Below are positions 1-7,499 of a DNA stretch of 64,000 nt, one piece after another. The translations under genes and the position numbers were made by a program. Each line of letters opens with the position of its first letter. The first letter of the stretch is position 1. A model generated the notes under the pieces. It was not told the origin of the DNA, did not search any database, and was given only the letters and a program-made list of their open reading frames with translations. The stretch is from assembly GCA_032027205.1 (NCBI GenBank), contig JAVSMN010000001.1, forward strand, positions 806,001 through 870,000, written 5' to 3'. This DNA comes from Zeimonas sp032027205. GTDB lineage: Bacteria > Pseudomonadota > Gammaproteobacteria > Burkholderiales > Burkholderiaceae_E.

Positions 1-271
1 GGTCGAGCGCGCGCTGCTCGTCGAGCCCGCCGAGCGCGCACTGGCCGAATCCGTCGACGCGCTCGCCCCGCAGGCCGAGGAACGCGCGCGCAGCGGCGAC
101 TGGTTCGGCGCGATGAGCGTGATGGCCGGCGCACGCGCGGCGGTCGATCGGTTCTTCGACGAGGTGATGGTGATGACCGACGATGCGCGACTGCGCGCCA
201 ACCGGCTCGCGCTGCTCGAAGCGCTGCGCACGCTGATGAACCGCGTCGCAGACATCTCGAAGCTCGGCTGA
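1..271 (+). CDS. glyS: Glycine--tRNA ligase beta subunit, C-terminal fragment
   Basis: This is the 3' end of a gene entering from the left edge; the reading frame begins at base 2 and stops at TGA 269-271. The visible 89 residues end with FFDEVMVMTDDARLRANRLA and a tail MNRVADISKLG, the typical end of the class II GlyRS beta subunit (anticodon-binding DALR-like helical domain). The enzyme charges tRNA-Gly as an alpha2beta2 tetramer. The following gmhB 28 bp away matches the usual Burkholderiales order glyQ-glyS-gmhB. Identification rests on the C-terminal motif plus context only. Confidence 0.88.
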   Translation, partial: VERALLVEPAERALAESVDALAPQAEERARSGDWFGAMSVMAGARAAVDRFFDEVMVMTDDARLRANRLALLEALRTLMNRVADISKLG

Positions 272-298
272 CGGCTTCGCGCCCGCTCGCATCAGCCC

Positions 299-832
299 GT
301 GAAGCTCATCGTTCTCGACCGCGACGGCGTCATCAACCACGACAGCGACGCCTACATCAAGAGTCCGGACGAATGGCGCGCGCTGCCGGGCAGCCTCGAC
401 GCGATCGCGCGGCTGAGCAAGGCCGGCTACCGAATCGTCGTGGCGACCAACCAGTCGGGCGTCGCGCGAAAGCTCTTCGACATCGCCACGCTCGGCCGCA
501 TCCACGAGAAGATGCATCGCGCCGTCGCCGAAGCGGGCGGACGCATCGATGCGATCTTCTTCTGCCCGCACGGCCCCGACGAAGGCTGCGCGTGCCGCAA
601 GCCGCGCCCGGGCCTGTTCGACGAGATCCTCGCGCGCTTCGAAGCGGCCACCACCGACGTGCACGCCATCGGCGACCAGCTGCGCGACCTGCAGGCCGCG
701 CATGCGGCCGGCTGCCGCCCGGTGCTCGTGCTCACCGGCAAAGGCCGCGCCACGCTCGCCGCCGGTGGACTGCCGCCGGAAACCGTCGTGCGCGTGGACC
801 TCGCTGCCGTGGCCGCCGAGCTCGCTCCATGA
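299..832 (+). CDS. gmhB: D-glycero-beta-D-manno-heptose-1,7-bisphosphate 7-phosphatase
   Basis: A 177-residue HAD-family phosphatase that removes the 7-phosphate from heptose bisphosphate on the way to ADP-heptose for the LPS inner core (cytosolic). The catalytic DxD is D7/D9 in VLDRDGVIN, motif II is T50 in ATNQSG, and a zinc site is visible as C89-x-H91 and C97-x-C99 followed by K101. Motif III/IV is IGDQLRD, where most relatives read GDS. The start is GTG at 299. The stop overlaps the next ATG (ATGA at 829-832), so it is translationally linked to the following frame. Confidence 0.93.
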   Translation: MKLIVLDRDGVINHDSDAYIKSPDEWRALPGSLDAIARLSKAGYRIVVATNQSGVARKLFDIATLGRIHEKMHRAVAEAGGRIDAIFFCPHGPDEGCACRKPRPGLFDEILARFEAATTDVHAIGDQLRDLQAAHAAGCRPVLVLTGKGRATLAAGGLPPETVVRVDLAAVAAELAP

Positions 833-1035
833 TCCGTGCTGCGCTCGGCGCCGTTGCACGCGCTGCAGCTGTGCTACGTTTTCAGGCGCGAACGGCTGCC
901 ACTGTCGGCAAGACCGCCGAAGCGCTATCGGCCAAAGTCGAAAACTGGATCGAGAGCGAAATGCCAAGAACCAGCCCTCATCTCCATTGCGGCGAAGCGG
1001 CCCTGATCTCCGCCGCGCCGGCGCTGCGACCATGA
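829..1035 (+). pseudogene. Remnant of a 1-acylglycerol-3-phosphate acyltransferase (plsC-like), core deleted
   Basis: This 68-codon frame starts with an ATG overlapping the gmhB stop and ends in a TGA overlapping the next ATG, exactly where Burkholderiales carry plsC. Residues about 27-48 (TVGKTAEALSAKVENWIESE) look like the extreme C-terminus of PlsC proteins, where GKTAEEL...VEAWIE is common. The acyltransferase core (NHxxxxD, FPEGT) is absent and the whole frame is less than a third of the family length. I infer an in-frame internal deletion of about 500-600 bp that left both coupling junctions intact. An assembly collapse, or a chance similarity in a small unknown gene, cannot be excluded. 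Confidence 0.55.
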
Positions 1036-1880
1036 CGACGCGCGGGGGCCGCGCGAGACGCGCGCCGCAGCCGGCGCCCGTCGAAGCCGCTCGCCAGTTG
1101 AACCTTCCCCTGTTCGATCCGCTGCACGCTGCGCCGGGCCCGCCCGAGCGCGCTCCGTCGGCCGGCGGCTCGATGCGCGTGGCGCGACTGTGCGAGCAGT
1201 GGCTGCGCTACGAACTGCGCCGCTCGAGGCGACGCACGATCGGCTTCGTCATCGACGAGCGCGGACTGCGCGTGACCGCACCGCGCTGGGTGTCGCTCGG
1301 CGAGATCGAATCGGCGCTTCAGGGCAAGGCGAACTGGATCGTGCGCAAGCTCGGCGAATGGCGCGCCCACCAGGCGCGCCGCGACCGCCTCGAAGTTCGC
1401 TGGGAACACGGAGCGCCGTTGCGCTATCTCGGCCAGACGCTGACGCTGTGCGTCGCCGAGGACGCGAGACGCACCGAACGCGTCGAGGACCGCCTGGTCG
1501 TCGGGCTGCCGGCGCAGGCGCGCGCCGAGCAGCTGAAGGATCGCGTGCAGTGCTGGCTGCAGGCGCGAGCGCGCGACGTGTTCGCCGAGCGCATCGACTG
1601 GTTCGGCGCGCGCCACGGCTTCGCGCCGCGTCGCTGGTCGCTCTCGTCGGCGCGCACGCGCTGGGGAAGTTGCAGCGCGGACGGTTCGATCCGCCTGAAC
1701 TGGCGTCTCGTGCACTTCCCGATCGACATCGTCGACTACGTGATCGCGCACGAGCTCGCGCACCTGCGCGAGCTCAACCACGGCACGCGCTTCTGGCAGA
1801 TCGTCGGCGACCTCTTCCCCGAATACGAACGGGCGCGCGCCTGGCTGCGCGACTTTCCCGAGGACGCCGCGTCGCGCTGA
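1032..1880 (+). CDS. YgjP-like zinc metallopeptidase domain protein (M48/DUF45 type)
   Basis: A 282-residue protein. Residues 50-280 match the YgjP/SprT-like metal-dependent hydrolase family: the RTRWGSCS motif at 208-215, then the zinc site HELAHLRELNH with H240, E241, H244 and H250. The first ~45 residues are a proline/arginine-rich extension. The ATG at 1032 overlaps the preceding TGA (ATGA). Family members are small cytosolic predicted proteases whose substrates are mostly unknown. The position between the plsC site and gloA is the usual one in Burkholderiales. Confidence 0.85.
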   Translation: MTTRGGRARRAPQPAPVEAARQLNLPLFDPLHAAPGPPERAPSAGGSMRVARLCEQWLRYELRRSRRRTIGFVIDERGLRVTAPRWVSLGEIESALQGKANWIVRKLGEWRAHQARRDRLEVRWEHGAPLRYLGQTLTLCVAEDARRTERVEDRLVVGLPAQARAEQLKDRVQCWLQARARDVFAERIDWFGARHGFAPRRWSLSSARTRWGSCSADGSIRLNWRLVHFPIDIVDYVIAHELAHLRELNHGTRFWQIVGDLFPEYERARAWLRDFPEDAASR

Positions 1881-1935
1881 ACGACGGCATTACGGTTGCG
1901 CGAGCAACCGAGCCAACCCAGGAGGAATTTCCGCG

Positions 1936-2340
1936 ATGAGGATACTGCACACGATGCTGCGCGTCGGCGACCTGCAGCGTTCGACCGACTTCTACACCCG
2001 CGTGATGGGCATGCGCGTTCTGCGCACGACCGATCGACACGATCAAGGTTATTCGCTGGCCTTCGTCGGCTACGGCGACGAGTCCACCGACGCCGTGCTC
2101 GAGCTCACCTGGAACCACGGCGTGCAGCGCTACGACCTCGGCTCGGCCTACGGGCACATCGCCATCGAGGTTTCCGACGCGGCACAGGCGTGCGAGCGTA
2201 TTCGCGCCGCGGGTGGCAACGTCGTCCGCGAAGCCGGACCGGTGAAGGGCGGCTCGACGGTGATTGCTTTCGTCGAGGATCCGGACGGCTACAAGATCGA
2301 GCTCATCGAGCGTTCCGGCGCGCGCGCGTCATCCGGCTGA
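1936..2340 (+). CDS. gloA: Lactoylglutathione lyase (glyoxalase I)
   Basis: A 134-residue glyoxalase I that isomerises the methylglyoxal-glutathione hemithioacetal to S-lactoylglutathione in the cytosol. The four metal ligands fall at H5, E56, H74 and E122, the same numbering as the E. coli nickel-type enzyme. A strong ribosome site, AGGAGG at about 1919-1924, lies just upstream of the ATG. The 3' end overlaps the convergent gene at 2289-2816 by about 50 bp. Confidence 0.95.
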   Translation: MRILHTMLRVGDLQRSTDFYTRVMGMRVLRTTDRHDQGYSLAFVGYGDESTDAVLELTWNHGVQRYDLGSAYGHIAIEVSDAAQACERIRAAGGNVVREAGPVKGGSTVIAFVEDPDGYKIELIERSGARASSG

Positions 2341-2816
2341 TCGGGGCTGCCGACCGCAAGTCGGCGTGCATCGTCGATGCTTCCCCACAGCAGCCAGGCG
2401 GCGAGCAGCCAGGCGAAGGCCTCGACGATATTCACGATCATCGAGCCCGGCCGCGGCGCCAGCATCGTGCGCATGCCGAGCAGCGCCGATGGCGCGAGCA
2501 CGGTGAGCATCATCGTGGCGACGAAGTAAAGGCGCTCGCGCAAGCGGATCGCCTCGCGCACTTCGGTGGCGCGCGCGACGCGGCGCGCGGTCACCGCCGC
2601 TACGGCGAGCGTTGCGGACACCAGCGGGATGCCGACCTGAAGCATCGCCGTGCGCACGACGCGCAGCACCTCGCTGGGCTCGAGCCACAGCGACCACGCG
2701 GATGCGGCGAGCAGCGCGAGGGCCAGGGCGAAGGAGGCCTGGCAGCTCGCGCACAGGATCCGCGTTGCGTTGGCATCCGCGCGAGGGGTGGAACGAACGG
2801 TGGAGGTGCCGGACAT
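2289..2816 (-). CDS. Unrecognised four-helix membrane protein
   Basis: A 175-residue protein that I cannot assign to a family. It has four hydrophobic stretches, at roughly residues 25-44, 58-78, 97-117 and 128-146, so it is probably an inner-membrane protein. A CxxC pair (C22, C25) sits at the front of the first helix. The tail is polar. It lies downstream of rsmA on the same strand with a 48-bp gap and its 3' end overlaps gloA tail to tail. Coding is supported by the hydrophobic pattern; there is no functional evidence. Confidence 0.6.
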   Translation of the reverse strand: MSGTSTVRSTPRADANATRILCASCQASFALALALLAASAWSLWLEPSEVLRVVRTAMLQVGIPLVSATLAVAAVTARRVARATEVREAIRLRERLYFVATMMLTVLAPSALLGMRTMLAPRPGSMIVNIVEAFAWLLAAWLLWGSIDDARRLAVGSPDQPDDARAPERSMSSIL

Positions 2817-2864
2817 TCGTCTGCCTCCGATGGCGATCGACTGTGCGCCGCTTTTCGGCGAGCG

Positions 2865-3674
2865 TCAACGACGCGGATGCGGCATGCCTGCACTGTCGGC
2901 GATCGACAGCCACGCGGCGACGTCGATCTGTTCGGGACGCAGCGTTTCGTCGAGCGGCGGGCGCTGCGCACCCCGCGCGTCGAGCCAGGGCAGCAGCGTC
3001 GTGCGGATCATCTTGCGTCGCTGCGAGAAGGCGGCGGCGAGCACCTGCTGCAGCGGCGCAGGATCGCGCGCGAGACGGTCGTCGCGCACGCGCATGCGCA
3101 CGACCGACGACTGCACCTTCGGCGCAGGATCGAAAGCCTGCGGCGGAACGTCGAACAGGTGCTCGACCTCGTAGAACGCCTGCAGCAGCACCGAGAGGCG
3201 GCCGTAGTCGCGCGTTGCCGGCTCGGCGACGATGCGTTCGACGACTTCCCGCTGCAGCATGAAATGCTGGTCGCGCACGCAGGCGCGAAAGCCGAGCAAG
3301 CGCACGAGCAGCGGGCTGGAGACGTTGTACGGCAGGTTGCCGACGATGCGCAGGCGCTGCTCGCCGGGGCCGGCCAGTGCGGCAAAATCGAAGCGCAGCG
3401 CGTCGGCCTCGTGCAGCGTGAGCCGCGCGGGCGGATAGCGCGATCGCAGGCGAGCGGCGAGATCGCGATCGATCTCGACGGCGTGCAGATGCGTGATGCG
3501 CGCCAGAAGCGCGCCGGTCAGCGCGGCGAGCCCCGGGCCGATCTCGACGAGCCGTTCGCCTTCGCGCGGGTCGATCGCCTCCACGATGGCATGGACGACC
3601 GAGACGTCGGCCAGGAAGTGTTGCCCGAATCGCTTGCGCGCTCGATGGATGCCGCGCTCGCCGTCAGGGTTCAC
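2865..3674 (-). CDS. rsmA: 16S rRNA dimethyladenosine transferase
   Basis: A 269-residue RsmA/KsgA enzyme that dimethylates two adjacent adenines in helix 45 of 16S rRNA late in 30S assembly. The SAM-binding motif is VEIGPGLAALT (43-53), the acidic ribose contact is in HAVEIDRD, and the catalytic NLPY is at 113-116. FGQHFL (16-21) is the usual N-terminal signature. The start appears to be GTG at 3674. It lies 17 bp after surA; in most Burkholderiales pdxA sits between these two, and here it is missing. Confidence 0.94.
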   Translation of the reverse strand: MNPDGERGIHRARKRFGQHFLADVSVVHAIVEAIDPREGERLVEIGPGLAALTGALLARITHLHAVEIDRDLAARLRSRYPPARLTLHEADALRFDFAALAGPGEQRLRIVGNLPYNVSSPLLVRLLGFRACVRDQHFMLQREVVERIVAEPATRDYGRLSVLLQAFYEVEHLFDVPPQAFDPAPKVQSSVVRMRVRDDRLARDPAPLQQVLAAAFSQRRKMIRTTLLPWLDARGAQRPPLDETLRPEQIDVAAWLSIADSAGMPHPRR

Positions 3675-3691
3675 CTTGTGGTTTCTATGGT

Positions 3692-5047
3692 TCAGCGCTC
3701 GCCGGAAGGCTGCGCGGCCATCGCGTAGCGATCGAGCTTGTACTCGACGTAGGTGCGATCGCGCAGTTGGCGCAGCCAGTCTTCGTAGTTCTCCTCGATG
3801 CGCCGCTCGCGCAGCGCCTGGCGGGCCTGCTGGCGCAGCCGGTCGGGCGAGCTCTCGTCGGTGCGCCGCTCGACGACCTGGATCAGGTGAACGCCGAACG
3901 GCGTGCGCACGGGGTCGCTGAGCTGGCCGGGCGCCAGCGCATTCATCGCGCGCTCGAACTCGGGGACGGTGTCGCCCGGATACACCCAGCCGAGATCGCC
4001 GCCGCGACCGGCACTGCCATCGACCGAGTACTGCCGGGCGAGCTCGGCGAAGTCGCCGGTGCCTCCCTCGATGCGCTGCTTGATCTCGCGCAACCGACGA
4101 ACCGCCTCTTCCTCGCTGACCACCTCGTTGGGCCGGATGAGGATGTGACGCGCGTGCGTCTGCACGACCGGCTGGCCGGCAGCCACCGGCATCGACTCGC
4201 TGCGGCGTTCGATCAGCTCGAGCACGTGAAAACCGGCCGGACTGCGCAGCACCGCGGAGAAACCACCCGGATTCAACGATCGCACGGCGTCGACGAACAA
4301 CTGCGGCAGGCGATCGGGCGTGCGCCAGCCCAGCGAGCCGCCGCTCATCGCCTCGGGCGCATCCGAGAAGGCGGCGGCAAGGCGGCCGAAATCGGCGCCT
4401 GCGCGCAGCTGGCGCTCGATTTCCTCGGCGCGAAGCCGCTGTCGCTCGATCTGCTCGGCGCTGGCTCCCTCGGGAAGACGCAACAGGATCTGCGCGATGT
4501 GCAGCTCCGTCCGGTCGGAGGAAGCGCCCCCGGACTGCGCCGCGAGGAAGGCGTCGACGTCTGCGTCGCTGATCTGCACCTTGCTGTCGATTTCGCGCTC
4601 GCGCAGCCGCTGCCGCACGATCTGCCCGCGCACCTCTTCGCGGAACTGATCGAAATCGATCCCCTGCCGGCGCAGCCGATCGCGCAGCTGCGCCGCCGTG
4701 AGGCGATTCTCCGCGGCGATGGTGGCTACCGCGCGCTCGAGCTGGGCGTCATCGACGCGCAGCCCCGAGTCGCGCGCGAGCTGCATCTGCGCGCGATCGA
4801 CGATCATGCGCTCGAGCACCTGGCGCTCGAGCACGTCGGACGGCGGCACCTCGATGTTCTGCTCGCGCAGCTGGCGCTGCACGAGCAGCACTTGCTGCTG
4901 CAGCTCGCGTTCGGTGATCGCTTCGCTGTTGACGACCGCCGCGATGCGGTCGATCTCGACCAGTGCGGCCGCTTGCGCGGCGCCGAACGGAATGAGGACG
5001 GCCACCGACAAGGCGGCAGCCAGGCGCAGGACGAATTGGGAAGGCAT
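3692..5047 (-). CDS. surA: Periplasmic outer-membrane protein chaperone / peptidyl-prolyl isomerase SurA
   Basis: A 451-residue chaperone for outer-membrane beta-barrels including LptD. A signal peptide (MPSQFVLRLAAALSVAVL through AQA) is followed by the SurA N-terminal helical domain starting IDRIAAVVNSEAITEREL, then two parvulin domains at about 180-280 and 290-395 (each with HILIRP- or HIAQILLR-type openings and LGW motifs), and a C-terminal helix. The ATG at 5047 shares one base with the lptD TAA (TAATG), so lptD and surA are translationally coupled. I reject the longer open frame upstream because it runs through lptD. Confidence 0.96.
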   Translation of the reverse strand: MPSQFVLRLAAALSVAVLIPFGAAQAAALVEIDRIAAVVNSEAITERELQQQVLLVQRQLREQNIEVPPSDVLERQVLERMIVDRAQMQLARDSGLRVDDAQLERAVATIAAENRLTAAQLRDRLRRQGIDFDQFREEVRGQIVRQRLREREIDSKVQISDADVDAFLAAQSGGASSDRTELHIAQILLRLPEGASAEQIERQRLRAEEIERQLRAGADFGRLAAAFSDAPEAMSGGSLGWRTPDRLPQLFVDAVRSLNPGGFSAVLRSPAGFHVLELIERRSESMPVAAGQPVVQTHARHILIRPNEVVSEEEAVRRLREIKQRIEGGTGDFAELARQYSVDGSAGRGGDLGWVYPGDTVPEFERAMNALAPGQLSDPVRTPFGVHLIQVVERRTDESSPDRLRQQARQALRERRIEENYEDWLRQLRDRTYVEYKLDRYAMAAQPSGER

Positions 5048-7332
5048 TACTCGTAGCCGAAGTAGCGCGACGGCAACTCGGGCCGATCGGTGGGCAGGCG
5101 ATAGCCCGGAATGTTCCGCCGCAATATACCAAAGGGATCCGAACCGAGTCGGGCCAGGCCCTTGAGTTCCAGCTGGATGAAGAATGCCGTGGTCGAGCGG
5201 CCGAGCGCGGTGCGGAACCGCTGTACGACGAAGCGCGTGCCCCAGCAGCACGACTCGTACTCGAAGCCGAGCACCGACTCGATGAGTCCGCGCTCGTTCG
5301 GCACGCCGCTGATCGGGTCGCGGCCTTCGCCCAGGAACGAATAGTTCAGCCGCCCCAGCGCGACCCAGCGCGGCGCGACCGGCCAGCGCAGCGAGGTGTC
5401 GAATTGACCGATCTCGTTGCGCCGGTAGCGAACGCCGGTGTTCAGGATGCGGCCGTCGGGGGGCAGGTAGCGCCACAGGACGGTATAGCGCGCCACGTCC
5501 TTGTCGCGCACGCTGTACTGGATGCCCGTGTCGAAGCTCTGGTGCCCGCCCAGCTCGCCCGAGGCGGCGAGCAGCAGGTCCGAGCGCTGGTCGGTGCGCG
5601 GCGCCACGCCGGGAATCGACACGCGCTGCGAAGAGAAATACACGCGCTGCCCGACGGCGAAGCGGAAGCGCTCGGCGCCGCTGGCGGGATCGATGAGCCG
5701 TGAGACCGCCGCCGCCGTGAGCTGGTTCACGTCGGCGACACGGTCGTAGCCGACGAAGGTGTTCTCCGAGAAGAGCTGTGCGAAATTGAAGTCGGCCGTC
5801 GTCGTGTCGTAGACCGGCAGGCGGGATTGGTCGCGAAACGGCGTGCGGGCGTAGAACAGCCGCGGCTCCAGCGTCTGCGTCACGTCGCGGCCGAAGAAAC
5901 GCGCCGGACGCTCGAAGACGAGGCCGCTGTCGATCGAGAAGGTGGGAATCGCGCTGCTTTCGGTGCTGTCGAAGGCCATGCCGGTGCCGCTGTCGATCTG
6001 GTAGCTCGACAGGTGCAGCTGCGCCTTCGGCACGACGAACCACCCGGGCCGCACGATCGGATAGCTGAGCTGCGGATTGGCCACGCTGCGCCAGCCTTCC
6101 GGCAAGCGGGCAGTGGGCGCGCTAAAGCGCGTCGCGTCGAGCACCGTATCGACGTCGAAACCCGCCGCGTCGCGAACGACGTTGCGCAACTGCAGTTGCG
6201 GAACGCGCTCGTAGGGACCGGGACGCGCGTCGAGGATCGACTGCCACGTCTGCACGCTGACGATCGCGGTCCAGTAGTTCGGCAGCGCCCGCGACGCCGT
6301 GAACACGCGCGGCAGCAGGCGTTCCGAACTGGAGACGATCGATCGGCCGTAGTCGACGAAGTAGTTGTCGTCCGACACCCCGCGCACGTTCCAAGCGCCG
6401 CCCCAGCCGCCCCAGTTCGTGAAGGTGTTGTGCAGGTCGAAGAAGTAGCGGCTCGTTCCGGTGACCCGATCGTCCGGATTCCACTCGACGGCTGCGCCAC
6501 CGTAGAAGCTGCGCTGCAGGTAGCGGAACTCGGCGCCCATCTGCAGCCCGCGGCGCGTGCTCACCCGCGGATACAGGGTGAGGTCGCGATTCGGCGCGAT
6601 GTTCCAGTAGTACGGGACGACGACGTCCAGACCCGAGCGCGACGTGAGCGAGACCGACGGCGGAAGGAAGCCGCTGCGGCGCCGATCGCTCAGCGGGAAC
6701 GCGAAGACCGGCGCGGCGAGGATCTTCACGCCCTTGAAATACAGGCTCGCCGAGCGCCCGGTGCCTTCGTCGTCTTCCTGGTCGAGCGTCATCGATCGGG
6801 CGAGCAGGATCCAGTCGGGATCGTCGAACTGGCAGGTCGTGTAGCTCGCCTCGGTGAGCTGCATGCGGTCGGGGCCGAGGAAGTCGATGCGGTCGGCCGT
6901 GCCGCGCCCGTCGTACAGCGCCAGGTAATAGCTCGGCGACTCGAACCATCCGGTATTCGCGTCGAGCTTCAGCGCGAGCTCCGGGCCGGTGAACACGTTT
7001 CCCTGCCGCGAAACGCGCACGTGGCCTGCGGCGAGCAGTTCGTCGTCGGCTTCGTAATAGGTGAGCCGGTCGGCGCGGATCACCGACCCCGCCTTGCGTA
7101 CCTCGGCGTTGCCCTGCAGCGTGGTGTCACGCCCGCTGCGGCCGTACAGGCGCTCGCTACTTCCGTAGACCGGGCGCCCCTCGGTGATTTCGGCATGCGC
7201 CTCGGACAACGACGGGTCGAGCTTCAGCGCGAATCCGGGCGAGGCGTCCTGCGCCATCGCGCTGCCCCAGGCGAGCAGCGACGACGACACGAGCGATGCG
7301 AAGGTGGAAAGACGGAATCGGGGCCGGCGCAT
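5047..7332 (-). CDS. lptD: LPS-assembly outer-membrane protein LptD
   Basis: A 761-residue protein: signal peptide ending AMAQ, a periplasmic OstA/LptA-like domain (about 40-180) and a large beta-barrel. It receives LPS from the Lpt bridge and, with LptE, inserts it in the outer leaflet. Only three cysteines are present: C167 and the C695-C696 pair. These match E. coli C173, C724 and C725, while the N-terminal C31 equivalent is absent, so only one inter-domain disulfide can form. The ATG at 7332 was chosen because the signal peptide begins there. Confidence 0.95.
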   Translation of the reverse strand: MRRPRFRLSTFASLVSSSLLAWGSAMAQDASPGFALKLDPSLSEAHAEITEGRPVYGSSERLYGRSGRDTTLQGNAEVRKAGSVIRADRLTYYEADDELLAAGHVRVSRQGNVFTGPELALKLDANTGWFESPSYYLALYDGRGTADRIDFLGPDRMQLTEASYTTCQFDDPDWILLARSMTLDQEDDEGTGRSASLYFKGVKILAAPVFAFPLSDRRRSGFLPPSVSLTSRSGLDVVVPYYWNIAPNRDLTLYPRVSTRRGLQMGAEFRYLQRSFYGGAAVEWNPDDRVTGTSRYFFDLHNTFTNWGGWGGAWNVRGVSDDNYFVDYGRSIVSSSERLLPRVFTASRALPNYWTAIVSVQTWQSILDARPGPYERVPQLQLRNVVRDAAGFDVDTVLDATRFSAPTARLPEGWRSVANPQLSYPIVRPGWFVVPKAQLHLSSYQIDSGTGMAFDSTESSAIPTFSIDSGLVFERPARFFGRDVTQTLEPRLFYARTPFRDQSRLPVYDTTTADFNFAQLFSENTFVGYDRVADVNQLTAAAVSRLIDPASGAERFRFAVGQRVYFSSQRVSIPGVAPRTDQRSDLLLAASGELGGHQSFDTGIQYSVRDKDVARYTVLWRYLPPDGRILNTGVRYRRNEIGQFDTSLRWPVAPRWVALGRLNYSFLGEGRDPISGVPNERGLIESVLGFEYESCCWGTRFVVQRFRTALGRSTTAFFIQLELKGLARLGSDPFGILRRNIPGYRLPTDRPELPSRYFGYE

Positions 7333-7423
7333 TCGTCGGGAGCACAACCGGGCCGGCGCGTGCCGGACTAGGGCCTGGAGAGGCGCAGCAGGAAGAGCGG
7401 CCTCGGGCGTCGACCGCTCGACT

Positions 7424-7460
7424 ATTATACGTATTGCCCCCGCGTCGTACGTACTGCCCC
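7424..7460. promoter_or_regulatory. lptD/amgK divergent control region: TATAAT (minus) and a 20-bp direct repeat
   Basis: A TATAAT lies on the minus strand (7429-7424), about 95 bp before the lptD ATG. Next to it are two copies of TACGTAYTGCCCC at 7428-7440 and 7448-7460, exactly 20 bp apart, roughly two helical turns. Spacing and position suggest a two-site regulator or duplicated promoter element. No matching -35 hexamer is convincing. Function is inference. Confidence 0.4.
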
Positions 7461-7499
7461 GCATCGCGCGCACGCGCCCCTCGCTTCGGAGTCGCCTCG

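Noticed and set aside
373..1035. 220-codon plus-strand frame overlapping gmhB
   Set aside because: The upstream part is an arginine-rich shadow of gmhB; only the portion from 829, coupled to gmhB and ending at 1035, is plausible and is reported as a plsC remnant.
1896..3728. 610-codon plus-strand frame over gloA and rsmA
   Set aside because: It runs out of frame through gloA and antisense through rsmA and the membrane protein; its composition is typical of a high-GC shadow.
5827..7371. 514-codon plus-strand frame through lptD
   Set aside because: Antisense shadow of lptD with shadow-type R/A/H-rich composition, no recognisable domain and no ribosome site.
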